This document shows positions 36,948 to 48,321 of a DNA stretch of 64,000 bases, piece after piece. Made by a program: the position numbers and the translations under genes. The notes beneath the pieces were generated by a model that saw nothing but the letters and a program-made list of their open reading frames with translations, was not told the DNA's origin and ran no database searches. Origin of the DNA: Eustoma russellianum (taxonomy: Eukaryota; Streptophyta; Magnoliopsida; Gentianales; Gentianaceae); contig AP025065.1 of the NCBI GenBank assembly GCA_036186865.1, positions 6,422,771 through 6,486,770 of the forward strand. Direction: 5' to 3'. Every line of letters starts with the position of its first letter. The stretch's first letter is position 1.

Positions 36948-38527
36948 CGAATCGATCACTTAGCTTTCTTATTCAATGCTCGATAGTGAAGAAGTTTATC
37001 ATAATATAACCACAAAAGTCTATGCTTCTACATGTCCAATTTATCCTCTGGAATCTCCAAAATTTGAACCTGTAAGTTAATTATTTGTTTATTATCTGTC
37101 TCTTCAACTTTATCTTTACACCACAAATTTCTTCCTCCTTCACATCATTTTATTAAATTCAATTTATCTACCACCTGATCATTCATTCATTCTACATAAT
37201 TCTTTCTCCCATTCTCCTAACTTCAGAGACGACTAATAATTTTAATAAATGAAACATGATTGTAGATTTTAGAACATAACGCAAGACATATCCTTTACTA
37301 TTTCTAAACCAACCTGAACAACCCTTTTTCCCCCTTTCATATGCTGATTAACTTAACAGGAAGGACAAAAGAGTGGTCTTACCATGGTACTTTGGTTGCC
37401 GCCGCTTGTTGCCATTTTCTTATATATTGTCAAGATAGGAATCGACGCAGAGAAAAAATACACGGCGGGGTAAAACAATACCATCACGGCTGTATTGAAG
37501 AGAGTGTGGGTTGGGTCCTCCATTGCCGACTGACTCAAATCGTTGTGATAGCGAAGAAGGTTCTCTTTGATTTGTTGCGTTCTTTAGCGTTGTTGTCGTT
37601 TCCTCCACGAAATTGATGGAAAGACAGACGATTATAGTTTGCAAGGTGGGTTTTTTTTGTTAATATCTGACCGATAAATTCTCCGATTTATTTGCGTTCA
37701 ATAACGCACGTTTGAGGCACTACAGTGGGGGTACCGCTTGACATATGCTTTTGAAAGACTTTGTGTTAGCATTTGAAAGAAAATTGTTTTAGGTTCCTTC
37801 CTTCTTCCTTGGTACGACTACACTAATATATAGGACACAAATATTATATAGAAGTGGGACATCAGGGGTATAATTTTCGGAATCAAATGACGATTACCCT
37901 TAATTTTAGCTATTATATTAATTTAGCTTCGACTGCGTTTTTCTTATATTTGGTGTGCCTCAAATTTGTACAGGATAGATTCAACCTTGCAACTACTGTT
38001 TAAATGGTTCAAGATAAGAATGAAATCAAATATCAAAATAGGATACAATCAAATCAACAATGTGATAACACATGTTGCTATTTGAGCGTTGTCGTGGATA
38101 GACTCCTACCATGAGTATGATACTTGGATATTTTAGCTGCTTGCCCCTAAGACTTGGTAATACATGTAGTTAATAATATGGAGACATTAGTGAAATTATT
38201 AGAACATGTTCAGTTACATCAAGTAATGATAATTGAATGTGACTTAGATATAATTCTGCTGTATAATAAACTTTTTCCTTCTATGCTATACTATATTATA
38301 TTTAGTTTTTATTATTTGTCTTTCTCAAAAATTCGGATTGTAACAGTTTGGATGCTAGGTGTAATTTCGTAGCGTTTAGACAATTTGTGAAATATCAAAC
38401 AAACATTTGGATACCATGTGAGACTTCCTACTAAGATAAAGACAAGTTAGTGAAGTAACTATTTTTTCCTCGGTATTCACAAATGGAACCCTATGATCCC
38501 ATGTGTAACACGGGATATAACACAAGG

Positions 38528-40635
38528 TTTTAGGTACCCTTTATTTTGGTCCTTAAATGTCAGGGGCATCATCCTTATTTATATACCCTTTGGATATCCA
38601 AACTTGAATGTATCTTTTGGGCACATATTTGGCATTATCATAAGTTGCAGAATACGAAAAATTAGAAAACATTTGACCATTCCATTTAAATGTAGGTGTA
38701 TGCATATAAGTGTTATATCTTGATCTAAATGTATTATATTGTGGCCGTTTTTGATAGGGAGTCTAAGACATACGATTTTGAGTTTTAATCGGCACCTTAT
38801 AAGTGTAATCATATGATATATGTGTATTCCCATATGCCTTATAAGAATAACACGAAGATTGCATATGTTTATGTGTATATGCATTATAGTGAGTTGCATG
38901 CATTTTATTTTGTCTATTCAAATTTGTATACATATAGGCATAATTGTTAGTTGGTCTAGATGCATAATTTTGCCTTGTTGCATGTTTAAATATGTGTGCT
39001 TTTGTGGGTGCATGTTGCATTTTTACCTTAGAATGAGTAGAAGGAGAAGTAGCAGACAAAAGTTGAATTTATTTTAGTTGCCTTATAAGGTTGTTTAGTA
39101 TTTGAAGAAACAAACTTAGTCTTTTTATCTACTTTGAAATTTTCTTCTTTATATCCTAACTCTGTTTTATCGTTTCCATATTTCTGTGATGATATCAGTG
39201 TGTCTAACATGTTGCTTCCAGATTTAAACTGTTCTAACATCTTTTTTAAGTCTACTTTAGATAATTTAAGTTGAGAAATTTCTTTTTCACAATTATCTAA
39301 CTTAGATTTTAACATGCTATTTTAAGTTTTTAATCTTTGTTCATTTTTCCTATATGATTCAATTTTAATCTCTAAAGAATCAAGAGTATTTGTAGACTCT
39401 TGTTTAAAAGATTCTAATTGATGAGAAAATTTCAAGTCGGACGTCTTCAACTTGTCATTTTCTTCCATTACTTTCTTCTTTCCTTTAGATAATCGTTTAC
39501 ACTGAGCATGCATCTTTATACATTTCTTCTGAGTCGGACGAGTCGCTCCGCATGCTTGCCTTCATTGCCTTTTGCCTTTTCTTGCCTTTGACTCCTTTGG
39601 CTTGGACCATTGAGTTTTCTTGCCTTGTTTATTATTATTACTGTTGTTGTTGGTGGTGGTGTTTTTCTTTGTCAAACAATCATAAGAGATGTGTCCTTTT
39701 TGACCACATTCGTGGGATTATAACTCCTTATTATACCACTTGTTATTATTAGAGTTGTTCGAATTATTTTTCCTAAGTTGAGAAGCAGTAGAAGAAGAAG
39801 ATTGTTTTCCATTCATATTAGGCTGTTTGAAAAACTTTCTAAGTTTCCTAACCATTAATATTAAAATATCGTCCAATTCATTATCGCTATTACTTTCATC
39901 ATTATTTATATGTGACTCAGTTGATTTGAAAGCAATAAACTTATCGGATGATTTAGATGACTCGGATTTTCGTTGGCTCAGTTTTACCCTCATAAACTTT
40001 AAGTGAACTGATCAATTCATCTATTTTAGTGATTGACTTTGTTTCCTCAATTGATGTCACCTTCGAATCCCATTCAGCAGGAAGACTCCGTAGCACTTTT
40101 TGAACTTTCTCGTTATTGGTAAACGATTTACCTAAAGCTTCAAGTGCATTGAAAATGTTAGTAATCCTCAAATCCATAGATGTTATGGATTCATTCGACA
40201 ACATTTTGAAAGATTCAAGTTCAGTCATAAGAATGTTTATTTTAGATTATTTCACACCGCTAGTACCTTCATGCTTTAATTCTAGTGATTTTCACATGTC
40301 GTGTGCACTTGTGCAGTTTGAAACGTATCTTGCTTCAGAGGCCGTTAGTCCATTCAAAAGTAATTGTATAGCTTTAGCATTCATAGACATTTTCTTTTTA
40401 TCTTCACTTGTCCATTCACTTTTATACTTTTCTACTTCTTGTGTTACACCATTTACTTGTACTACTTTCATTAGAATGTATGGCCCATCTCAACTATAGA
40501 CCATAAGTCGATGTCTATAGCCATTAAGAATAGCCTCATCCAAAGTTTCCAATGAACAAAATTATTTTCATCAAAAAGAGGAGGGTGTAGTGTAGACATA
40601 CCTTCCAAATCACCTTTGTGAGAAACAATATCCAT
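38528..40635 (-). pseudogene. Element E gag
   Basis: A SIRE-like gag on the minus strand, starting at the ATG at 40635 in the same context as B and C2. The N-terminal domain has HPPLFD...NFVHWKL and the MTELESFKMLSNESITSMDLRITNIFNALEALGKSF block (40228 leftward). Zinc-knuckle remnants lie near 39690-39720, followed by a coiled-coil (39513-39028) and a Tyr/His/Asn-rich basic tail ending with GPK-RVPK at the gag-pol boundary. Several frameshifts and stops separate the pieces, for instance near 39993, 39513, 39315 and 39059. Confidence 0.85.
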
Positions 40636-40742
40636 TGTATGTACCTTTGATTTAAGATATGCAGGCTACAATGAGTTCTTGCTTCTTAGCCCTGTCTTCT
40701 TATAACGGCGTTAATGTCATTTCTTAGAGTGGTGTTGGTCTG

Positions 40743-40754
40743 GCTCTGATACTA
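40743..40754 (-). other. Element E primer binding site (initiator Met tRNA)
   Basis: The minus strand reads TAGTATCAGAGC three bases after the 5' LTR end, one mismatch from the canonical TGGTATCAGAGC complementary to plant initiator Met tRNA. Confidence 0.85.
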
Positions 40755-40756
40755 AT

Positions 40757-43171
40757 TGTTGGAACATATACATGCAGTATTCACCACTAGATGGGGGTGA
40801 ATAGTGGTTAGCAGAAATTACACTACTACCCTTGAATAAAATCCCCTTTGAAAACAGAATCTAAGACCTTCTCAGATTCAGTACCTGTATTTGAAAATTC
40901 AAAACTTAGTGTACACAAATTCAGAAATTATGAAACTTTCCAGAACTTAATTTCAATGTCTTAACTAGATTCTGTCTATAAACGAGACAAAAATAAGATC
41001 GTTTGGCCCTTCAACCAAATAAAAAGATTCAGATGGTCAATTAGGACAGAATAGTGCTGAACTTTGAAAACGCGTTTCTCCTTTAATTACTCAACCAAAA
41101 AGGTTGATCTTTATGTCAAAACACTTGTTAGGATATCTAGTTTAAGTTTCAAAAAGGCCCTGACCTAAAACTATCCTTGATGAAATCAGAATTCAAGTTT
41201 ATTTGAGATTGGTCAGATTGTAGCAAGAACTGAGCAGTTATTTTGCAATAACTGAAAGACTACCTTTTCTTTGTTCAAATCAAGTGATTCTTGTTGAAAA
41301 TGAAAGCTAAAAGTTTGAAGTACAACTCTACCAAAAATCACGAATTTTGAAAATGTTTTGCTATTTTTTCAAGACGTGTGAATTTGTGTGAAATCTGCAG
41401 TTAAAATAGGCAGAAAACATAAAAGTAGAAAGAGGACAAGAACACCGAAGATTTATTCTGGTTCGGCCAATGTGACCTACTCCAGTCCCAAGGAACACCT
41501 TTCCTTGGATTTCACTATGAAATGAACACAAATACAACAAGAACCAAGCTTGATCATTGGGTTAAACACCAACCATATTCAAGACTTGGATGAACACCTC
41601 TATGCAACTTTTGGTTGCAACACCTCTAGCACTTATTGGTGTAGCCTTAAAAACTTGGCTAATTAGTCTTACAAAATCACCAAGAGAGACGTGTAGCTTT
41701 ACACCAAATATCACAAGAACACCGTGGCTACACAAAGAATGAAACAAGAATGAAGAGAAGAAGATAGAAAGACAATGAGCTTCAACTTTTTTGCTTTCAA
41801 GTGCGTGTTCTTCTTCTTCACTTTTGTCTCCCATTTATAGTGTGAAATAGGTCTTGAAGATAAGAATGCACATGTGTCACATAATCACCTTGAACACTTG
41901 GTAACATAGAAAAATATGATTGGTCCACCAAGAATTTTAGGTTGGCCGATTTTTACAACTTGAAAATGCCTTGATTATCCTTTGCAAAATGAAGATAATA
42001 AGAAGTGAATATGCCACAAAAATCCCTCAACTTCTGCCATGAGAATAGGTCAAGGGATGGCTGAGAATTTTGAACAAAAATCAGCCAACTAGCTTGTTTT
42101 TTGTTGGTCCACTTGTCATCATGTCATAAAATGAAAAAAACATCATTTTCACATGTTTATGGATGTTTTTGAGCTGATAATAGAGCGTACAAACTCAAAT
42201 TTAATGAAGAGAAATCAACAAATAATTGTTGACAAGACTATGTCAACATATAATCCAAAACTTCCACTTTTTCTGAAGAATTTTGCATCAAAAACACCTT
42301 ATAATCTCTGAAAATAATGATTAAGAACCTCCAATAATACATCCATGAGAGTCTTCAAGAAAAAATAGAATGTGACACAAAAATCGTCACATATCCCACT
42401 ATCATCGATAATGTCAGCAAGTAAGAAAATATAATAGAAAACCACCAAATAATCTTCAAGAATACTACAAATAATCTTCAGAATAAAGATAATAAGATAC
42501 TCAAGAGATTCTTTGAGTAAAATGACGAAAATGCCCGCAGAGGGTAAAATGACCCAAATGCCACTAGTGAAAGAAACTCCAGAAATGACCCTGATGGTCA
42601 GAAATAAATATAAGAACACCTTTGTGATAATAAATAAGATGAGAATAGGTCTTTGAATCATATTCACCATATCAAGTACCTACAAACCTAAAAATACCAA
42701 TTTTGCCCTTTTTGATAAGTTGTAGAAACTTCCAAGGCATATTAGTCATAAGACATAATTATAATCATCAAAAACACATAATGACTACATGATAAACATA
42801 TATGAATCATGTAAAAATAAAAACAACCATTTTATCACATTTTATAAAAAAATTTCTAAAAACCCTAGACATCGATCAATCGAAGTGCCTCTGCTTGAGA
42901 GATCGATGTCTCACAGTGAGGTTCAGAGTTTGTCTCTGACCTACATCGATCGATCGATGTGTCTCAGGTTTAGAGATCGATGTCTCACAGTAAGGTCTTG
43001 ATTTTCCTCTGCCTTACATGGATCGATCGAAGTGCACTAATCTGAGAGATCGATGTCATTTTTCTTTACTTATTTAACTTTTTATCATTTATAATATTAT
43101 GTGTGACATTCTTATGACATGTAATACTTAAAATCATGACTTTGAAAATTATCCAGACATATTTCTCAACA
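40757..43171 (-). repeat. Element E 5' LTR (B/E family)
   Basis: It starts TGTTGAGAAATATG at 43171 and ends TTCCAACA at 40757 on the minus strand. It is 2.4 kb, slightly shorter than the 3' LTR through internal deletions. A TATA box is visible near 41832-41840 (ACTATAAATGG on the minus strand), and a CGATCG-rich block lies at about 42872-43062. Confidence 0.87.
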
Positions 43172-43176
43172 TAAAT

Positions 43177-43340
43177 CCTTGAAATTATCATTGTATATTT
43201 GATTAGCCTAATCTTTTCACAGTTTGGAGGAATTATAGGTAATTAGGCTCTTATATTTGGCTATATATAGACAACTATCAAAGGATGAATATACACACAA
43301 AAGATTTTCCAATTCATTGTCTCTTTTACACCCTTCAACA
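43177..43340 (+). repeat. Element A 3' LTR, right part
   Basis: It continues the LTR begun at 1269, with the same style of sequence (TTGATTAGC occurs in both parts). It carries a TATA-like TATATATAG near 43261 and ends CCCTTCAACA. With the left part the LTR is about 243 bp, a normal size for a small copia element. Its own TSD cannot be tested because the 5' end of A is outside the window. Confidence 0.7.
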
Positions 43341-44632
43341 TTGATTTCTGTCCGCCCAGTGAAACTTATCTCGTGGGGTTGAGTCTTGTCGGTTAACCGA
43401 TCAGTTGCATGCTCGGAGTAAAGGATTTTGGTCTCAATTATATGGTTAAAATAAAAGGCTAGAGAAATATTAGTAAAGGGACACATTTGGCTATTTATAA
43501 AAGAAACAAAGAAATTGATGGATATGTTAAAAATTTGTGGCAGCAAAAGTCCCACCCTTATGAAATATACCCTTTCACTTCACAACTATATTAAGTTTTT
43601 TTACGAACAAAATTACATTCTTCCACCAAACGTATACGAGTTTTTTCATTAATTAATCCAACTTAATTTTATTATAAATTCTATCTAAATCTTTTAAGAA
43701 ATATTTCACAAGACCTACGTGACCTGATGATAACATATGATTGCATGTCCCTTCTACCTCCTCCATCCTCTGCCACCCAAAGCCTCCTATATTTGATCCT
43801 GATGCGTCTAATTAACAGATCCTTCTTGTTTCTTCCAATAATCTCGACTGTCACCCCTAATCACCACCACCGTATTCATCATTGTCATATCAAGCACTCA
43901 TCATGTCCCCTTCCAGCACCTAACATTGAACACCCTCAACCACCAGCGCCTTCTGACTCGCCCTTTCAAATCTGCTACTCCGCCCCCAACAAGTCCTCCC
44001 CATTCCCCTGCTCCTCTAGCTGCCTCCATCCTTCCTGCCTCTGCTTCTCCCCATCATTAACTTTCCTTCGTCCCTCCCAATGCTGTCTCCCCTCTCCTAC
44101 CCTTCAACATCGTCGCTCCCATAGATCAATTATTTAAATTTGTATCAGCAGACTTAAAACCATAAATTTGGCTTTAACTGTTAAATCATATCCAAAATAT
44201 CAAGAATTATTAAGTTCAAATAGCAAAAATTCTATAAAAAAAACTGTTTCTCCTCTTTTCTATTTATTACAAGAATCCATTTAAGATGATTATATTATGA
44301 GAAGGCAGGGAGTGAGGGAAAGAGCCATGAAAGGAAAGGGTCAGGAGGAGAGGGTTGCTGGAGAAAAGTTGGATTGTTAGAATGAAAGGGAGAGGGGGAA
44401 ACATGATGGCGCAACAGGCGGAGTGGGGGAGGGGGTAGTGAAGACGACGGCTTGATGGATATGATGTATTTATGGGAATTAATAGACCGGAGAGGGTAAA
44501 ATAGAGCAGCAGGGGAGATGGATTTTGGAGGACTTCTTGAACAGGGGTGGGAGGCAAGAGGATGGGAGGGTGTGGTGTTGTGGAAGGGGCTAAAGCATAA
44601 TAATTCTTTTGTCCTTATGAATTTTACAATTC

Positions 44633-44667
<35 letters not shown>

Positions 44668-45379
44668 TTCAGAGTAAGTGTACTGTTTGGAAACTTGCCA
44701 CTTCTCCTTTAGGAAGAGAAGAGGATCAGAGGATGGTTTAGGGAAAGGGATTTCTCATTTGAATCAAATTGTCTCGGATGGCACATGCTTCCTTTATCAG
44801 AATCTTCTTTTGATAAAATTGCACAGTGATAATTTGATTACAAATTAACTGGTTTAATTAAATAAGGCATTATAGACATTTCATGTTTATCAATTTAATT
44901 AAATCCAAGTCATAAATTAGAAGAGATCTAAAGTCATTATCTCAAACCACACTGTGCAAAAGAAATTTTCTTATATATGCGTGCATATGTATGTATACAT
45001 GTTTATATAGGTATTTATGTGTGTGTGTGTGTGTATATATACACGTATAGTTATGCATAAATATTAGTTATATATATACACACACATTTTATAGAAGATG
45101 TATATATCTCTTATGTATGAGCAAATGTATATATGTGGATAGTTTAAACAATTTTACCCTAAACGTTTTCTTTAAAAAAAGGTTAGACGACGGTTAGTTA
45201 ATGTTATTTTTATTAAACAGTATATGTAAAGAAATTACCTCAATTAAAACATTGAATCCACTAATTTTTTATAGAACTTTTACCTTTACATTGATATAAA
45301 AGGCCAGAGGCTGATGGGTGTTAATGCATTAAAATGGAAGTCCTTTTGAACGTTAGACTTGTATATGGCTGTTGAACAA
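43341..45379. other. Host-like AT-rich interval without a supported gene
   Basis: This is the first DNA outside the nest. I see no recognisable protein: the 136-codon frame at 43727-44137 is Pro/Ser/His-rich low complexity, and the minus-strand frame at 44267-44557 is its like. It contains a TA microsatellite (about 44637-44666) and a TG/TA block (about 45020-45090). Confidence 0.5.
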
Positions 45380-45660
45380 TCGCGAATTGTTTGTTTTTAG
45401 TTCGTGTTCGGTTCGTATTCGTTCGGTAATTATTTGTTAATGGCTCGAATTCGAACAGGTATTCGGGTTTGTTTAGTTAAACGAGCCAAACTGTTCGCAA
45501 ACTGTTCGGCTCGTTTAAACAGTTATAAGGTTATCGAGCCGAACTCGAACTAATTTTAAAGTTAATTTAGCTAAACAAACCAAACCAAACAGTTCATTTA
45601 GCTAAAAAATTCGAATTCAAAACCTAGTATTCAGTTCGGTTCGTTTCGTTAACACGGTCT
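45380..45660. repeat. GTTCGG/CCGAAC foldback array
   Basis: TTCGGTTCG, GAGCCGAAC and their complements occur many times. One inverted repeat has arms TTAAACGAGCC and GGCTCGTTTAA around a 20-base loop (about 45476-45520). Such subterminal arrays are typical of hAT-like or foldback DNA transposons; no transposase or clear terminal repeat is visible. Confidence 0.45.
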
Positions 45661-46129
45661 TACCCTGACAAAAATCAGATCCTGCTAGACCTTTAAATTC
45701 GAATTTCAAATTCTTTAGAACTCAAAAAAAAAAACATGTGGGCCCCTGCTTTTTGTCCGCTCCTAACGAATTGCGTTCAAAATCCAACGTTATAGATATT
45801 CATCATAGTATGACTTTTACTGTTAGAAATTCAAAATCACGACCTGAGCCATTTTTTTGCCGCCTCTAAAATGGGAACGGCTGTGTGTGTGTTAAAAAAA
45901 TGCTAAACACAAATTTGTATATTTTAGTTAAATCAGGAAGTCCACTTATACTATTATAAATTCTATTAATTGATAAATAATCAATAAATTTATATTAATT
46001 GATAAATAATTTTAGAATATATTTTAATAGTTATCTAGCAACTAATGATAATCATAAAAATAAAAACAAATTTATTTGTCTAACACTTTTTTATGGCTGA
46101 CGGCAGATCTTATCCCCTCTAAGCTAGGA

Positions 46130-46285
46130 GTGTATATGTTTCAGTCTGGTCGGCTTTCGAGCATATTACAAACCAATTGTTTGGAACGGTTTGAAAATGA
46201 AGAAACCAAAATTAGACCAAAACCGACCAACAAACTGTTTGATCGGTCTAGTTTGGTTTTGTTTGATTCTGGTTTTTCCGGTTTA
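46130..46285. repeat. Inverted repeat rich in CGGTTTGG/CCAAAACCG
   Basis: AAAACCGACCAA and TTGATCGGTCTAGTTTGGTTTT form a foldback around a short loop, with further CGGTTT copies on both sides. It resembles the subterminal repeats of a small non-autonomous DNA transposon. Ends are not defined. Confidence 0.4.
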
Positions 46286-46327
46286 TGTAAAAAACTACAA
46301 TGTTGAGCAATAAAGGTCCACAATGCA

Positions 46328-46460
46328 AACCAAGTAGCCAATTAAATAAATTACATGCCAATTAAATAAATTATAAACCGACTAAATAAATTAAAAAGGA
46401 AGTGTCCAAGTAAATAAATTAAAAACCAAGTAGCCAACCAAATAAATTATTTACCAAAGG
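46328..46460 (+). repeat. Short degenerate tandem repeat
   Basis: About five units of roughly 20-28 bp built on AAGTAGCCAATTAAATAAATTA. No function is apparent. Confidence 0.65.
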
Positions 46461-46681
46461 ATCAAACATGTAAGATAGTTTTTTATTTGGAAAAATTCAC
46501 ATCGTGTTCCATTTTCCTCTAGAGCTACACATGCTAAGTGAAATTTGTAAACAATAAATTACTTATACATCAAAATTATAACAATGCCATCTCATATAAG
46601 CAACACATGTATAAGTCATAAAAATATCAAAATTATGCAGTAGAAAAAATCATATCAAAAGCAATGATTCAAAATCCAGAC

Positions 46682-47040
46682 CTAAATACCAAGGGTCAGA
46701 CTTCAAATCATAAGGTATATCAGCGAGAAGCTCTGGGCACATATAGCTAGTAGTGCCAACAGCCTGTATTGAGTTAAAACAACCAACCACAATCATTTAA
46801 AAGCATGATATGCTAAAGAAAACTCCAACCAGAAAACTTGCACAAAACTTATAGAGGAAGCAACATCATTAGAAGTCATTATTTTTGCATGTCCAAAGAC
46901 GCCTATAAAGATAATGATTTTTGGTATCATATTTGTTCTTTAACAAGAAATGACATAGTCTGAAAATATGAGCCTTTACCTATACGAATGTCTTGAGTTT
47001 TAGTCAAAAAGATATATGAACACTAAAGACATTGAAATGT
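46682..47040 (-). pseudogene. NEK-like (NIMA-related) protein kinase gene fragment, three exons
   Basis: Three short exons are readable on the minus strand with intron borders between them. Exon a (46980-47040) encodes CSYIFLTKTQDIRI and ends at a G|GTAAAG donor; a stop lies just before CS. Exon b (46853-46902), after a TTTATAG acceptor, encodes VFGHAKIMTSNDVASS. Exon c (46682-46763), after an ACAG acceptor, encodes AVGTTSYMCPELLADIPYDLKSDPWYLG. The order matches the activation segment of plant NEK kinases, whose signature is LTKDQDIRLGDFGLAK followed by VGTPSYMCPELLADIPYG. The catalytic DFG Asp is Val, the donor after exon b reads ATAAGT, and an in-frame TAG is present, so this is a dead fragment. 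No ATP-binding lobe is seen. Confidence 0.75.
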
Positions 47041-47155
47041 TAGCCGAGAAGAATATTTCATTTAATCAATTAAAATTGGTATCATATTTGTTCTTTAACA
47101 AGAAATGACATAGTCTGAAAATATGAGCCTTTACCTATACGAATGTCTTGAGTTT
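46921..47155 (-). repeat. 155-bp tandem duplication of kinase exon a, second copy split by element F
   Basis: Unit one is 46921-47075; unit two is 47076-47155 and resumes at 57263-57344. The units share TTGGTATCATATTTGTTC, the exon a coding stretch and CATTTAATCAATTAAAATTG with few differences. Element F sits inside exon a of unit two with TSD AGTTT. Confidence 0.85.
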
Positions 47156-48144
47156 TGTAGCGCCCCGCCCGAAACTAGGGTTCCGACCCGGTGCACCCGC
47201 CGTACTCTACTCCGTAAAGTACAAGGCGTCGATACTATACATGTACATGTCGACATGAATAATGAATCGATCAGCGGAAGCATCATAACATAAACAAATC
47301 ATAATCGACATGTAATGCACTACTTCATAATCTGTACAAGTCGTCATACACAGAATACTGAAATCTTCTGAAATACATCATAGATCGAGACCCAACGCCT
47401 TCAAAGAAATCTCTCGGTATGTCTAGCATGTCCTCAACAAGTCTGTATAGTGACACCTGTTATCTGGAAAGTGATAAATGAGGCAAGTATGAGCGATAGC
47501 CACCGACTTTTAATCGCTCAGCAAACAGTCTTACTGGATACGACATGTGGATCATACATGGGGAGACGGGGGGTCAAAACATAATAACCACATATATCAA
47601 TTAGATAATCACGTCTCCATTTTTAAACAAGTAAAATAACTTGGTATAAATGTATACCAGAAGTAAGTAGACAAAGAAACATAGTGTTTGTCTTTTCGTA
47701 TATACTCAGCGTTAAACAACACTACCATAGTTCATACATCCTCAACAGATTGTGGCAGTCAAGTAATACTGCACATACAAGAAAGAAAAAAAAATCTCCA
47801 GATCTAGCTAAATCCATAAACTCTAGCCTCACGATTTCCTTAAGAGTTACCTTCTTAACTCTATTCATCACAACTTAATTCTACTACATCATTGAAGGAG
47901 TCTTGATATGCATAAATGTGTAATGCATCATGATCATAATTTCAACATAGCTTCTTTTCTTAAAAAATCATACAATAACGTGTCAAAACTTCCTTGGTCA
48001 TACTTTTCATGCATACGTGATGGCCATTGAAATGTAAGAATTATATCTAGCGACATCCGGAATGATTCTTCCGTAAAGTTACATATACTGTAATCCGTAC
48101 ATCACACGAATAGGTAACTATACGTTGACGCGCCGGCCGTGAAC

Positions 48145-48321
48145 CCAAGCTCTTCACAAGGTGTTCAAGACTCAACACAAAACAATTCGGTAGCCATGTT
48201 CTTCACATGGTATTCACCCGACTCATCGTACATAGAAGGGTTCGACAGCCAAGCTCTTCACAAGGTACAACCCGATACCCAACATGTAATGTAAAGTTCA
48301 AGAGCCATGTTCTTCACATGG
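48145..48321. repeat. Hairpin minisatellite in the F LTR
   Basis: Four units carry CCAAGCTCTTCACAAGG or CCATGTTCTTCACATGG (48145, 48194, 48249 and 48305). The second form has 5-base inverted arms CCATG/CATGG around TTCTTCA. The same block recurs in the 5' LTR from about 53843; there the third unit reads CCATGCTCTTCACAAGG. Confidence 0.8.

Larger units (their letters stand above)
35509..38522 (-). mobile_element. Element D: Ty3/gypsy-like solo LTR
   Basis: 3.0 kb with ends TGTAGCGACCCG ... GGGATATAACA on the plus strand, that is TGTTATATCCCG ... CGGGTCGCTACA on the minus strand. It is flanked by CAAGG on both sides (35504-35508 and 38523-38527). No RT, primer site or second LTR is seen, so it is a solo LTR. 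Its terminal layout (ACAAGGCGTCGATA and TCAGCGGAAG near the CTACA end) matches element F, which shows the same minus-strand orientation. It contains a 36-bp minisatellite and a 43-44-bp direct repeat. Open frames across it (for example 36357-36824) follow the minisatellite and are not genes. Confidence 0.82.
1348..43171 (-). mobile_element. Element E: SIRE/Maximus-like Ty1/copia element, minus strand, heavily interrupted
   Basis: E runs right to left: 5' LTR 43171-40757, primer site, gag 40635-38528, broken pol 35494-33597 and 4651-4294, then 3' LTR 3949-1348. Both outer ends are flanked by TAAAT (1343-1347 and 43172-43176), a 5-bp target duplication that proves the halves belong together. 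It is interrupted by solo LTR D (35509-38522) and by solo LTR C3 (4652-33591), which itself holds B, C1 and C2. A deletion joined the gag-pol boundary directly to the middle of integrase, so protease and the N-terminal half of integrase are gone. E and B share LTR ends (TGTTGAGAAATATG ... CTAGTGGTG) and are one family. Confidence 0.9.

Noticed and set aside
43727..44137. 136-codon Pro/Ser/His-rich frame
   Set aside because: Low complexity, no domain, no conserved context; other frames on the opposite strand nearby are alike.
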